Of a DNA stretch of 64,000 bases, positions 42,355 through 51,203 are shown piece by piece. Under the pieces are notes generated by a model that did no database searches, was not told the origin of the DNA, and worked only from the letters and a program-made list of their open reading frames with translations. The translations under genes and the position numbers were made by a program. The stretch covers positions 794,188-858,187 of the forward strand of contig NZ_LMUS01000001.1 of NCBI RefSeq assembly GCF_009765835.1, written 5' to 3'. Positions within the stretch are counted from its first letter, which is position 1, and every line of letters starts with the position of its first letter. The stretch is from Granulicella sp. L56. GTDB taxonomy: Bacteria > Acidobacteriota > Terriglobia > Terriglobales > Acidobacteriaceae.

Positions 42355-42514
42355 AATCTGTGAACACTATGATCATGGCACAACGCCTGTGAATGGAAAC
42401 TATAACGTTGATTATAAAGGCTTTGCGAACTGGCCCCGTTCTAAAAGGGCTGTTGAAATGGCAGCGAACGAACGCGCAATTCTCAGCACTATAATCTGGG
42501 CGTCATCCCTTTAC
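42355..42514 (-). promoter_or_regulatory. Promoter region of the methyltransferase cassette
   Basis: AT-rich gap upstream of the methyltransferase. On the minus strand a TATAAT-like hexamer (about 42415-42420) and a TATAA/TTATA inverted repeat around it (about 42404-42419) lie ~60 bases before the start codon. Whether the methyltransferase represses itself here, as some C5 enzymes do, cannot be judged. The relaxase gene ends at 42515 on the same strand. Confidence 0.4.
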
Positions 42515-45500
42515 CTACAGAGTGAGGCCCTGATCTGTGCTCCCGCCTTTGAAATGCTCTTGTTGCCCGAGTGACGGAGAATGGGCGTGGCCCGCGTACT
42601 CAAGCGCGATATCTCTAGGGATCGGATTCGTATGGCGATCATAAAACCGACCTTCCGGGTCGACGTGAAGCCATCCAGCCGTCTGGCTGTTTTGATAACT
42701 CTGAATATCCCCGGTCTCGCGTTTCCATTCGTAGCCGCTGGCTTCGTTCGGAAACGCGGCCAGAATGGGCGCATAGTGACGTAAATCGATCTCGGCTCGG
42801 CCATCGACCACGTCAATCTTGGCGTTTTGACGTTCTTGCTGAAACTGCCCGCGCTGATCCTCTTGTGTGTGCTCTTTTGTGTTCGTCATCGTTTGCTCCT
42901 TCGTTTTCGTTTGCTGAGTTTGAGTTTTGCCGTGAGGCTTCGAAATCTCAACGGCGGAAGCTTTGCTGATGTCCGTGTTCAGCCGCTCGGCCAGAGTCGT
43001 TGCATCATTGGTATAGATACGAGCGTCTGAAGTGGCGCGGGATACTGAGACATAAGCAAAGCGAGTGTTGATGAGTTCGGGATGCGCTGTGGTGTCCATA
43101 TTGATGAGGACTCGATCCGTAGTGAGGCCTTGGGAGCTGTGTGACGTGACTGCGTATCCGTGGTCGAAGTGCCTCATTTGGGAAGTGTCGAACGTCACGC
43201 TCCGATCCTTTTCGCCGTCCATCCGAACGGTCATGCTTGTCCCGTCAATGCGTTCGATTGTTCCCAAGTCCCGGTTCTTCACGTCCATCTCGGGTTTGCT
43301 AACCGTGAACTGTAAGCGTTCTCCTTCTGCGAACTCCCGACTGATCTCCCGGTAGGCGGCGATGCCGTGGAGTCGCTCGGGGTTATAGGCGACTTGCTGA
43401 CCATCCTGGCGTTCGACGGTGAGGCGGTTCTCCTTGGGGTCAGTGGATACGACGGTCGCGTAACTGCCACGTTCGAGTCCAAGTTCTTTACTACCTCGGG
43501 TGTAGAACAGAACATCATCCGGTTGGTATAGCGCCGCCCAATTTCGATCCGCGCTTGTCAGTTCCGACCTTTGGGTCAGAACGGTCATCTGGTGATTCTC
43601 CGTTGGTAAAACTCCGGTGCGTTGCAATTCGACTCGGACGGCATCATTGATATCCCGGCGGCTCGGGTTATCGGGCGATACGATAAGCGTGCCCTCGGGT
43701 CTCTCAACGTATTCCTTCGCGATGGCCTCAATGCGCTGTTGGCGGTCTGGGATCTCGTTGACGCGCCCCTGCTCCTTGAGGAGTTGAATTCCGGCGTTCG
43801 TCTCATTGCGTGAAAGGTGCTCGACAGCGCGCAGAAGTTCCGGGTCTTTCTGGCGAACGATCTGGTCAAGCTGGGACGTACGCATCCCGGCGTCCTGCAT
43901 CTGCTCGAAGGGCTTTCCAGCATCCACGCCTTGGTGTTGTCGGGTGTCACCAATGAGCAGCACGCGATCCTGCGGGCCGATCTTTTCAAGGAATGCTTGC
44001 ATCTGGCGGGTGCTCGCGAGACTGGATTCATCAAGCATGTAAAAATGTCGAGCGTTCGGGTCACCTGCACTACGTTCTGCGCCGCCGCGAGCAAGAAACC
44101 CTTGCAAGGTGTCGGCGGGGATACCGGCATCGCGGAGTTGTCCAGCGGCGCGGCTTGTAGGAGCAAATCCTTCAACGGCGTAGCCGTTTTGCTCCGCTCC
44201 CTCACGGATACTTGATAGAGCTGATGTCTTCCCTGAGCCGGCCAAACCTTGCAAGCCATGTATACGGTCTTGTGAGGTCAGTATTTCTTCGATGGCTTTG
44301 CGCTGGGCCGGGTTAAGCAGTTGGCGTTCGCGGGCATGAGATGCGGCGTCTTCCATACGCATGATCGGTTCGCTCTTAAGCTGGCCCTGCTGCATGTGCT
44401 TGATCGTTGCAAGCTCTTCAGCGATAGCTTCTCTGGTTGTGAATTGCCGCCCTGTCTCATGCTTTTGTCCGGGCACGGACTGGAACTCACCAGACGTTAC
44501 TCGCTCCTCGAACCGCTCGCGCACCTGCCCGTATGTGAGTTCGCCCATGCCGCGCCGTAGTGCGTCGCGCATAAGATCGCGCTCGTCTGTGACGGCCTCC
44601 CGCTCGAAGTTGCGGCTCTTGGAAAACGTGACGGCTTCCTGTACGCGCTCCGGTGCGGAAGTGAAGGTCTTTTGCTCGATACCGTTCGCCCGGCTTCTGG
44701 CATCTCGAACGACCTGATCCGCTTGATTGCCAAACTCCGCCGCGACCTGTCGGTGCGCCGCCAGAACCTCGGCAGGAGCATGAATTTCTTTCTTGTCGCG
44801 GGTGGAATGAGCGGCTATTTGCGCGGCCTCTGGCCCCGCAAAGCCACTTTTTTCGAGGTACTCGCGAATCTGTTGGCTCCGTGGACTGGAGGCGTCAAGG
44901 TATTCCGGCGTGTACCCTTTGATCTCCGGTGCTCCGCTTCGCCCCGGCGTGATTTCATAGCCCAACCGAGACAGCCGATACATCAACTCCGATTGGTAGA
45001 CCGCCGTCGCAAACTGCTGACTGTCAAAGTAGCTCTGAGGCTGAATAGCGCGAGCGGAACCGTCCGCCCGTTCGGTCATGTTGAAGATGACTGCGTGGGT
45101 GTGAAGCTGCGGAGCGGCATACCCGTCTACCGGACGGGCTGTGTCATGCTCGAACTTTGCGGCGATGAACTTGCCTGTTGTTTCGGCGGCGCGATTCCCG
45201 CCGATTCTTGCTTGGGTATACCGCTCCAATTCCCCGAGTGCTGTAGTGACGGCCTCACGATGGGCAAACCGGACACGGTCGTCTCCTCCAACAAGGGCGG
45301 TCAGCGAAACAGATTTCGGTGCGGAGAAAGTGGCGTCCCAACCCGCCCGATGCTCGACGGGCTTTACGGTGACGCCTTCCGCCGTCGTGTACTCTTGGCC
45401 GTTGCGATGCCGGATCAGCTGTTCGCCGGTGAGAGGATTTTGTCCTTCGCTGAGACGAGCGAAATGCTGGGCGTCTATACCCCCCGCAAGCCCGTACTGC

Positions 45501-45634
45501 TCTGCCATCCTGCCTTGCCACTCTCCTAGTATGGAGTCGCCTTGCTTCCAATAGTTCTGCTCCCCAGACGTGAATTCCTTGGCGTGATAAGTCTGCGCCT
45601 GTCCAGAGCTGAGCGGTTTGGAGATAGTAAGCAT
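42515..45634 (-). CDS. MobF-family conjugative relaxase (TrwC/TraI-like)
   Basis: 1039 aa. The N-terminal relaxase domain has a nicking Tyr near residue 16 (QAQTYHAKEF), DATFSAPKSVSLTAL and the three-His metal site in PQLHTHAVIFN (~180-190). Next is a SF1 RecD-like helicase: Walker A GLQGLAGSGKTSALSS near 480, MLDESSLASTRQMQAFLEKI, VLLIGDTRQHQGVDAG, and GYAVTSHSSQGLTTDRVLIN near the C-terminal side. It nicks oriT, stays bound to the 5' end and unwinds the strand for export. It is the last gene of the transfer operon, 8 bp after traD. Length is typical of TrwC. Confidence 0.93.
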   Translation of the reverse strand: MLTISKPLSSGQAQTYHAKEFTSGEQNYWKQGDSILGEWQGRMAEQYGLAGGIDAQHFARLSEGQNPLTGEQLIRHRNGQEYTTAEGVTVKPVEHRAGWDATFSAPKSVSLTALVGGDDRVRFAHREAVTTALGELERYTQARIGGNRAAETTGKFIAAKFEHDTARPVDGYAAPQLHTHAVIFNMTERADGSARAIQPQSYFDSQQFATAVYQSELMYRLSRLGYEITPGRSGAPEIKGYTPEYLDASSPRSQQIREYLEKSGFAGPEAAQIAAHSTRDKKEIHAPAEVLAAHRQVAAEFGNQADQVVRDARSRANGIEQKTFTSAPERVQEAVTFSKSRNFEREAVTDERDLMRDALRRGMGELTYGQVRERFEERVTSGEFQSVPGQKHETGRQFTTREAIAEELATIKHMQQGQLKSEPIMRMEDAASHARERQLLNPAQRKAIEEILTSQDRIHGLQGLAGSGKTSALSSIREGAEQNGYAVEGFAPTSRAAGQLRDAGIPADTLQGFLARGGAERSAGDPNARHFYMLDESSLASTRQMQAFLEKIGPQDRVLLIGDTRQHQGVDAGKPFEQMQDAGMRTSQLDQIVRQKDPELLRAVEHLSRNETNAGIQLLKEQGRVNEIPDRQQRIEAIAKEYVERPEGTLIVSPDNPSRRDINDAVRVELQRTGVLPTENHQMTVLTQRSELTSADRNWAALYQPDDVLFYTRGSKELGLERGSYATVVSTDPKENRLTVERQDGQQVAYNPERLHGIAAYREISREFAEGERLQFTVSKPEMDVKNRDLGTIERIDGTSMTVRMDGEKDRSVTFDTSQMRHFDHGYAVTSHSSQGLTTDRVLINMDTTAHPELINTRFAYVSVSRATSDARIYTNDATTLAERLNTDISKASAVEISKPHGKTQTQQTKTKEQTMTNTKEHTQEDQRGQFQQERQNAKIDVVDGRAEIDLRHYAPILAAFPNEASGYEWKRETGDIQSYQNSQTAGWLHVDPEGRFYDRHTNPIPRDIALEYAGHAHSPSLGQQEHFKGGSTDQGLTL

Positions 45635-45642
45635 GAGCGGTC

Positions 45643-47709
45643 TCAGACGCGCATCGGTTCAACCGCTGCGATTGGCACATCTTCCTCTTCGTGGTCGTCA
45701 TTGGGGCTGTCTGGATCGAGTTGGCTTGCCTCGATCTGCTCCTCGGTTGGCTGCTCGGACTCGTCGACCTGTGATTCCTCTGGCTCTTCGGTGGTCTGAG
45801 AAGATATAGGCGAGTCGGCTTCAAGGTCGATGCTCGGAGCGACCGGGGCAGGAGCTTTTGGAACAAGAGTCTTCGGGTCGAATGGCAGTTCGTCATCTTC
45901 CATCTTGCGGGGGACGAATCCCGGCGTGGTTTGAGCAACATCCATGTACTCGAAGTGGAAGCGGGCGACATTGTTGCCTAACTTCAGGAACGCATGGCGA
46001 TTTTCCAGACCGGAGATTTCAGAGTCCATGACCAAAGGCTCGACCTGGCGATCTATGGTGAAGTTCTTGCCTGAACGAGAGCCATCGAAATGCGTCTCCT
46101 TCATCCGTTCGATCTCAATTTTGCCGATGGCGTTCGATACCCAGTCGGCTGCTTTTGGCTCTGTTGTTTTCAGAAATATCTTGGTCGCGGGCTGCGAGAG
46201 CATAACCTCGGCCAAGTGTCCGTAGATGACTTCCAACTGCGCTTTCCCCTGGAATCCGAGCACAAGCGGGTTCTTGGATTTCCGGTTCTCCGTGATCGCG
46301 GTGTGGAGTTGCGGCAGCCGCTGCAGGCTGGCGAGTTCGTCAAGAACAAACCACACCGGAGTCTGGTTTTCCTGCGGCGCGGTAAGCAGGCGCATAACGA
46401 GCAAGTCTATCCAGAGACTATGCAGCGGTCTCAAAGCCTCGCGCTCGGTGGCGCTGGATGTGATGAAGATCCAGCCCTTCCGCTCTATTGCCCACTCCGT
46501 TGCGCTCCATGTCCTGTTCTTCGCCTGTTCCTTGGTGGGAAGCATCCGAAGGCTGTCTGCGACTAGACCCAACGAAGCCAAAACGCCATTCCGCTGCTGC
46601 TGCGCTCCCTTCGCAATCATCGCCTCCATTTCAGTCCCTCGTACTCGCTTATCTATCTCGGGAGGGTTCGAAAGCCACTCCACAAGTTGCTGCGGATTTG
46701 GGCCATAGGTGAGCAGGTGAGCGAATATCTTCTGTGGCGTTTCCGTGAAAAACTCGCCCTTCTTGTCGCTGGTCGGCTGGTACAGAGACGCGGCAATAGC
46801 CTTCGCCTCCGCCTTCCTGCGTAACTCCTCGGACGGGCCCCAATAGGGGCAACGCTCGTCCAGTGGATTGAGGACGAGGTCGCCCCGCCTCTCGTCATAG
46901 AACCGCTGAATGAACTCACACGCTGGGTCGTAGACGATGGCCGAATGGCCCCGGCTTTGTATCTGCCGGAGGATCTGCATGATGAGTGTCGTTTTGCCCG
47001 CTCCGGTATCTCCCATGAGTTCGATATGCTGCGCCTCCGCCTGCAAAGGAATACGCATCATCTCCTTCGCTTCGGTCGTGGCGAAGCCGACTCCATCGCC
47101 AGCGACGGTCTTGTTGAACTCCTTGGGAGTGAGGAGAACCGGGCCTTTGAGACGCCGACCATACTTCAATTCCTTGCGGCGGCGAATGTCCTTACGGATC
47201 GAGAAAGGCAGTTGGACGAGCAAAGAAACCAGTCCGAAGATTAGCGGCCACTCATAAATGTCCCTGAGCTGATCCCCGGCGTAAACCGCGTTCCGCAGAT
47301 AGGCATGCAAGCGGCCGTCGATGTACTTTTGTTCCGTCCCTTGATAGAGCACGTCAAGCCCTCGACGCTGCGCATCGCTGGAGAGTGCGAGTGGGATTTG
47401 CTTTCCCTGCGAGGCCAACGTCGTCCCCGCCTGCACGTCTGACTCCGATGCGATTTCCGCGCCGGTGCTGACGCCTGCGGCATAGAGGAGTTGGTACGGG
47501 TGCGTCTTGTTGAACGCCCCTCCGACGGCACTCCGTACATAAATCGGCGTGTAGAACTGCTGCAGCGGCGTTTGGCCGTAGGTGAACCGGAGGTACAGAA
47601 ATAGCCCGGTGAACACGAATGCTAGGAAGATCGCTCCATAGGAGTAGATCGGGCTGTGCGGCGGGAAGATGATGGTTTCTTTGCGGCCCCATTGTGTCGT
47701 CGGCATCAT
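45643..47709 (-). CDS. Type IV coupling protein (VirD4/TraD/TrwB-like)
   Basis: 688 aa. Two N-terminal membrane segments (YSYGAIFLAFVFTGLFLYLR; WPLIFGLVSLLVQLPF) precede an HerA/FtsK-like ATPase with Walker A MGDTGAGKTTLIMQIL and Walker B TPVWFVLDELASLQRLPQLH, then LGFQGKAQLEVIYG and TTEPKAADWVSNAIG. The ~90-residue tail is Pro/Glu-rich, acidic and probably disordered. It links the relaxosome to the secretion channel at the inner membrane and pumps DNA. Its ATG overlaps the stop of the ribbon-helix-helix gene by 4 bp (47706-47709). The order RHH-coupling protein-MobF is that of trwA-trwB-trwC in R388. Confidence 0.93.
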   Translation of the reverse strand: MMPTTQWGRKETIIFPPHSPIYSYGAIFLAFVFTGLFLYLRFTYGQTPLQQFYTPIYVRSAVGGAFNKTHPYQLLYAAGVSTGAEIASESDVQAGTTLASQGKQIPLALSSDAQRRGLDVLYQGTEQKYIDGRLHAYLRNAVYAGDQLRDIYEWPLIFGLVSLLVQLPFSIRKDIRRRKELKYGRRLKGPVLLTPKEFNKTVAGDGVGFATTEAKEMMRIPLQAEAQHIELMGDTGAGKTTLIMQILRQIQSRGHSAIVYDPACEFIQRFYDERRGDLVLNPLDERCPYWGPSEELRRKAEAKAIAASLYQPTSDKKGEFFTETPQKIFAHLLTYGPNPQQLVEWLSNPPEIDKRVRGTEMEAMIAKGAQQQRNGVLASLGLVADSLRMLPTKEQAKNRTWSATEWAIERKGWIFITSSATEREALRPLHSLWIDLLVMRLLTAPQENQTPVWFVLDELASLQRLPQLHTAITENRKSKNPLVLGFQGKAQLEVIYGHLAEVMLSQPATKIFLKTTEPKAADWVSNAIGKIEIERMKETHFDGSRSGKNFTIDRQVEPLVMDSEISGLENRHAFLKLGNNVARFHFEYMDVAQTTPGFVPRKMEDDELPFDPKTLVPKAPAPVAPSIDLEADSPISSQTTEEPEESQVDESEQPTEEQIEASQLDPDSPNDDHEEEDVPIAAVEPMRV

Positions 47710-48083
47710 GCACGCTCCAGGTCTTGCATCTCATCGGTTGCAACTTCGCGCTTCCGCTTCTTCACCTCAGCAAGCATGTTGTCGAAGGCTTCAGGGGTCA
47801 GCTTTTGACCTGTCGCGAGTGGGCGGAAGAGATTGGTCAGCATCAATCGAATACCCACGATCTCGGTGAGTTCCGTGCTGGCTTCTACCGAACCTGCGTC
47901 CCGCGCAAGCTCATCGAGAATGAGTTTGCGGATGAGTTCTCCACGCTGCAGGCCGCGTGACCGCGCCAGTCGCTCTACGTCCTCAACCTCGCGCGGGTTC
48001 AATTTGGTCGTGACGCCCAACAGACGAAAGCTGGCTCGCTTCTCTGCGTCGGTCGTGATTTGCATGTCGTTTGTGAGCTTCAT
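47706..48083 (-). CDS. Ribbon-helix-helix relaxosome accessory protein (TrwA-like)
   Basis: 125 aa. A basic N-terminal strand (KRASFRLLGVTTKLNPREVE) and helices (DVERLARSRGLQRGELIRKL) form a CopG/Arc-like domain with a helical C-terminal half (EIVGIRLMLTNLFRPLATGQ; AFDNMLAEVKKRKREVATDE). RHH accessory proteins bind oriT, bend it, stimulate nicking and repress their own operon. The gene stands between the candidate oriT and traD, exactly the trwA position. Start ATG 48083 with AGGAG upstream. Confidence 0.78.
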   Translation of the reverse strand: MKLTNDMQITTDAEKRASFRLLGVTTKLNPREVEDVERLARSRGLQRGELIRKLILDELARDAGSVEASTELTEIVGIRLMLTNLFRPLATGQKLTPEAFDNMLAEVKKRKREVATDEMQDLERA

Positions 48084-48100
48084 ACTCGGCTCCTGAAAGC

Positions 48101-48248
48101 GGTGTCCTTAGGTGTCCTTGAGTATCCTCAAGGACACCTGACACTCGTAAGTCTATGCATTTGCAACTTGTGTCTGAGGCGGTTCCAAGTGTCCCTGACA
48201 CGACCCTCGGAGGGGTGGAGTGTCACAATTCTTCCGGTGCGAAGCACC
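48101..48248. other. Candidate oriT: nested GTGTC repeats and inverted repeats upstream of the relaxosome genes
   Basis: A perfect 13-bp inverted repeat (AGGTGTCCTTGAG at 48110-48122, its complement at 48127-48139, 4-base loop) is preceded by a direct copy of GGTGTCCTT (48101-48109). GTGTC-CCT-GACAC (48189-48201) and GGTGC-GAA-GCACC (48236-48248) follow. All lie between the RHH gene start and the next small gene, where R388 has its oriT. ACTTGTGTCTGAGG near 48166-48179 weakly resembles the IncW nic region. The RHH protein likely binds the GTGTC repeats. No experimental nic site can be assigned. Confidence 0.55.
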
Positions 48249-48268
48249 GTGCCAGCATCGGAACGAAT

Positions 48269-48595
48269 TTATGCGCGAGCTGCAACACTGCTGGCACCCT
48301 CACTCTTCGGCGTTGGCATGGCTGCTACCGGCTTCTTTGCACCGTCGGATGGTTTCACCGGCTGCACGGCTTTCCGGATACGCAAAGTCGCGGTCACCTT
48401 GTTCGCCTCCGCAGTCTTCTGGAAATCGCGAAATCCCGGGTCTTTGCCGAAAACGTATTGCAGTGCCTTCTCTACAACATCGTCCGCGGTCGCCTGGATG
48501 TAAGCGGCATATTGATCGACCTGTGTTGCTGTCGATTCGGATAGCCGAATGGAAGCGCTGATCTGTTTGGTTTGGGTAACTTCAAGCAATGGCAT
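48269..48595 (-). CDS. Small transfer-region protein with RHH-like N terminus
   Basis: 108 aa from MPLLEVTQTKQISASIRLSE at 48595, with AAAGGA 8 bases upstream. LSESTATQVDQYAAYIQATADD looks like a CopG-type helix pair, followed by a lysine/alanine/proline-rich tail (AVQPVKPSDGAKKPVAAMPT). Its start overlaps the end of the VirB11 gene by 14 bp, so it is co-translated with it. Possible second DNA-binding accessory or regulator of transfer. No specific family assigned. Confidence 0.6.
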   Translation of the reverse strand: MPLLEVTQTKQISASIRLSESTATQVDQYAAYIQATADDVVEKALQYVFGKDPGFRDFQKTAEANKVTATLRIRKAVQPVKPSDGAKKPVAAMPTPKSEGASSVAARA

Positions 48596-49604
48596 TGTGG
48601 GCATCCTTTCGAGATGATTCAGGGGTAAGGTTGTGAGCCGATTCCTGCGAGCAATCGGCCCGATAGAGTGGAGTGGTTTCAAAGCGTTGAAGCCGACGAT
48701 CGTAGGCCTCAATCTCAAGAACTTCGCTTATGCGACGGCGCCCCGGTTGGCGTTCTACATGGACAACGAGATTGACGGCCTCGGCAATCTCCGCTTCAAC
48801 GTCAGCGATGGTGGCTTGCGCATGGCTTCGCATAACCAAGTTGGCGAATCTACGGAGTGCCTTCTCGGCGGAGTTTGCATGAATAGTCGCGAGCGATCCG
48901 CCATGCCCTGTGTTCAAGGAATCCAGCAGCGTACGCGCCTCGATTCCGCGAACTTCTCCCAGGATGATGCGGTCCGGTCTCCACCGGAGAGCTGACTTCA
49001 AGAGGTCATCAAACGTGACGGCCGATTTGAAGGTATCGGTCTGGCATTCGACCGCCAGTACGTTCGGCTTCTGGATACGAAGCTCAGACGTATCCTCGAT
49101 CACGACCACACGCTCATGCTCGGGGATGGCGTTTGCAAGAATGTTGAGCAGTGTCGTCTTCCCGGTTCCGGTTCCACCGCTGATGAGTAGCGTCTTTCCG
49201 CTGCGAATCTGTTCCGCTAACAGATCGGCGAGCGAGCGCGTTAGCGCCCCGCGAGCAATCAGGTCTTCAGCCGTGAACTTCCGGCTGGTGAACTTGCGTA
49301 TTGTCACGGCGGGCGAAGGCCGCACTACTGGAGGAATGACAGCCGCCAAGCGGCTTCCATCGGGAAGCTGCGCGTGGAGGACCGGGTTATCTTCGTCCAA
49401 GCGCTTGCCGAGCTTGTTGGCTACTACTTCGAGGCCAGTACGAAGTTTGCCGGCATCGAAGGAAATGCTCTCCTCCCGCCGCACAATCCCGTCGCGCTCG
49501 TACCACCATGAGGCATCGGGATTGCCCATGATCTCGCTGATACTGTCATCCAACAGCAGCGGCTCGATGGGGCGAAGGAACGGCAGGATTAGCTCGAAGC
49601 TCAT
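48582..49604 (-). CDS. VirB11/TrbB-type secretion ATPase
   Basis: 340 aa, the cytoplasmic hexameric traffic ATPase. N-terminal domain (LLLDDSISEIMGNPDASWWY), then Walker A ISGGTGTGKTTLLNILANAI, Asp box VVIEDTSELRIQ, Walker B ALRWRPDRIILGEVRGIEAR, and the His box TGHGGSLATIHANSAEKALR. Length and motifs are normal. Unlike in trb or virB operons, where it lies first or last in the channel set, here it stands beyond ssb and is followed by the relaxosome genes. Confidence 0.93.
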   Translation of the reverse strand: MSFELILPFLRPIEPLLLDDSISEIMGNPDASWWYERDGIVRREESISFDAGKLRTGLEVVANKLGKRLDEDNPVLHAQLPDGSRLAAVIPPVVRPSPAVTIRKFTSRKFTAEDLIARGALTRSLADLLAEQIRSGKTLLISGGTGTGKTTLLNILANAIPEHERVVVIEDTSELRIQKPNVLAVECQTDTFKSAVTFDDLLKSALRWRPDRIILGEVRGIEARTLLDSLNTGHGGSLATIHANSAEKALRRFANLVMRSHAQATIADVEAEIAEAVNLVVHVERQPGRRRISEVLEIEAYDRRLQRFETTPLYRADCSQESAHNLTPESSRKDAHNAIA

Positions 49605-49666
49605 AGGTGGGTCTCCAGTGATGGAAGCCCAGCATTGCCGGGCTTCCGTGGGTGAAATGGGATGGC

Positions 49667-50053
49667 CTAAGCAGCCACGTCCTCTACAGGGCTGTCGTCG
49701 TGATCTTCCGCTTCCACGGCTGCCTTCTCAGCGCGGTCGAGCTTCAGGATCGAATCGACCTTGATCTCCCAGATGCTGCGCTGCTTGCTGTCCGTCTTCT
49801 TGCTGTCGTACTCCCGGCTGCGAAGCTCACCCTCAACCTGGAGATGTGCGCCCTTCTTGAGTGTCTTGGCGAAGTCAGAGAGCTTGCCGAAAACCACGCA
49901 ACGGTGCCACTCGGTTTGCGAGACGTACTTGCCGTCTTTCTTGTAGGAGGACTTGGTTGCCAGCGAGAGAATTGTGAAGCTGCGGTTGTTGTTGGCGCGA
50001 ACTTCTGCGTCACTGCCGAGGAAGCCGATGAGGTTTACTTTGTTCTGGTACAT
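49667..50053 (-). CDS. ssb: Single-stranded DNA-binding protein
   Basis: 128 aa. MYQNKVNLIGFLGSDAEVRA, SFTILSLATKSSYKKDGKYV, TEWHRCVVFGKLSDFAKTLK and KGAHLQVEGELRSREYDSKK make up the OB fold of SSB. The acidic tail ends EDHDDSPVEDVAA without the usual DDDIPF-like tip of chromosomal SSB, as is common for element-borne versions. It would coat the transferred strand in the recipient. Located between VirB11 and VirB8, 62 bp upstream of the former. Confidence 0.92.
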   Translation of the reverse strand: MYQNKVNLIGFLGSDAEVRANNNRSFTILSLATKSSYKKDGKYVSQTEWHRCVVFGKLSDFAKTLKKGAHLQVEGELRSREYDSKKTDSKQRSIWEIKVDSILKLDRAEKAAVEAEDHDDSPVEDVAA

Positions 50054-50506
50054 GATGGTGTCTCCGTTTGGTTGAATTTCCCGATCTTGCTCGGGTCACT
50101 AAATAGCGAAGAGGGCACGGCTCCCAAGTGCCGAAGCTCTGCATTTACGGAGGGTCCCGAAGGGAAACCGTAACCCGTAGGGCGGCGTAGCCGAAGCAGA
50201 AGAGCGAGCTGCCGCAGGGCGCCGGATAGGCCCCGAAGCAGTGACCGTGCAAAAGGCGGGATACCGGACGGCTGACACATACGGGACCAAAGTTCTCGTC
50301 TGCGTCTTTGCTGCGGAAGTTCATCGCCATCACCGCTCGAAAGGAACTGGCACGAGGCCCCGCGAGAAGGCATGAATCGCAAGCTATGGCCCGGGTTTGA
50401 GAGGTCTCGTACGCCTGCCCCAACCTAAGTAGCGACAGGTGGGGTAAAGCAGCCGGATTGGCAGCATGTCTGGACATCTCTAAACCTCTGGGAAAGTCGA
50501 TTCTGT
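50054..50506. other. 453-bp non-coding gap between VirB8 and ssb
   Basis: GC-rich without convincing codon structure on either strand. CCCCAACCT and AGGTGGGG near 50422-50448 can pair with one bulge, and repeated CCG-rich stems occur near 50160-50230. It lies between the end of the channel genes and ssb and probably contains a second transfer promoter. I see no gene, RNA family or clear terminator. Confidence 0.4.
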
Positions 50507-51193
50507 CTAGCTGAATGCCTGGTCGGCACGAAAGCGAACGATGGTCAGTCCGAGGGGGTCAACGGCAAGCTCATCGTTCTTCACACTTTCGCGGAAGACA
50601 TAGGTAACGCTGGCTGTCCATCGCTCCCGTTTTAGCTCGGTATGATCTGCCGGATTCGTGTACACACGCTCGAACTCGATCCGAGCCGAATAAGGCGATT
50701 GCCGGAGATCGTCAAGAACGACGTTCTTAACCTCTACGTCGATGTACGGAAGGGTCGCATCTTTGACGTAGGTTTGGATGATGTTGTCTTTGCGCTCTTG
50801 CTCAATCACGGCCCGTTGAACGTCGCTGTTGAGGAAGTACAGAGCGTTCGTCTGATCGCGCTCGATGGTGAAGCGATTGCGGGAGAAGTAGAGCTCGGCC
50901 CAGCGGGTCAAGTAATACTTGTTCTCGGCTTCCTGAGGCCTGTACTGGAAGTTCCGGTAGTCGATCGCTTCTGCGTGTCCTACGTCGTTGATTCGGACGA
51001 TTAGCGGGTGGATGGACGCAAGCGCTTTCTGGCTCTTGAAGACGAGCGCGGCGAGCGCGAGACAAATGACAACAAGAGCGATGATCGTGACCTTCAGGTA
51101 GGTATTCATCACCATCGGATCGCCATACTGTTCCAGATAGCGTTCCGCGGCTCTTGTGATCTCGGGGGTGGCTTTTACCGTTGCTGTAGTCAT
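50507..51193 (-). CDS. VirB8/TrbF-type inner-membrane channel component
   Basis: 228 aa. One N-terminal transmembrane helix (VTIIALVVICLALAALVF, residues ~36-53) and a periplasmic NTF2-like domain (AELYFSRNRFTIERDQTNAL; DATLPYIDVEVKNVVLDDLR; RWTASVTYVFRESVKND), the topology and length of VirB8/TrbF assembly factors. It nucleates the channel by contacting VirB4, B9 and B10. Gene spacing to VirB6 is 10 bp. Confidence 0.82.
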   Translation of the reverse strand: MTTATVKATPEITRAAERYLEQYGDPMVMNTYLKVTIIALVVICLALAALVFKSQKALASIHPLIVRINDVGHAEAIDYRNFQYRPQEAENKYYLTRWAELYFSRNRFTIERDQTNALYFLNSDVQRAVIEQERKDNIIQTYVKDATLPYIDVEVKNVVLDDLRQSPYSARIEFERVYTNPADHTELKRERWTASVTYVFRESVKNDELAVDPLGLTIVRFRADQAFS

Positions 51194-51203
51194 TGGAAGC
51201 TCC

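Noticed and set aside
50035..50382. 115-codon minus-strand frame upstream of ssb
   Set aside because: Arg/Leu/Pro-rich GC-driven frame with no motif; it overlaps the ssb start, so I treat the gap as non-coding.
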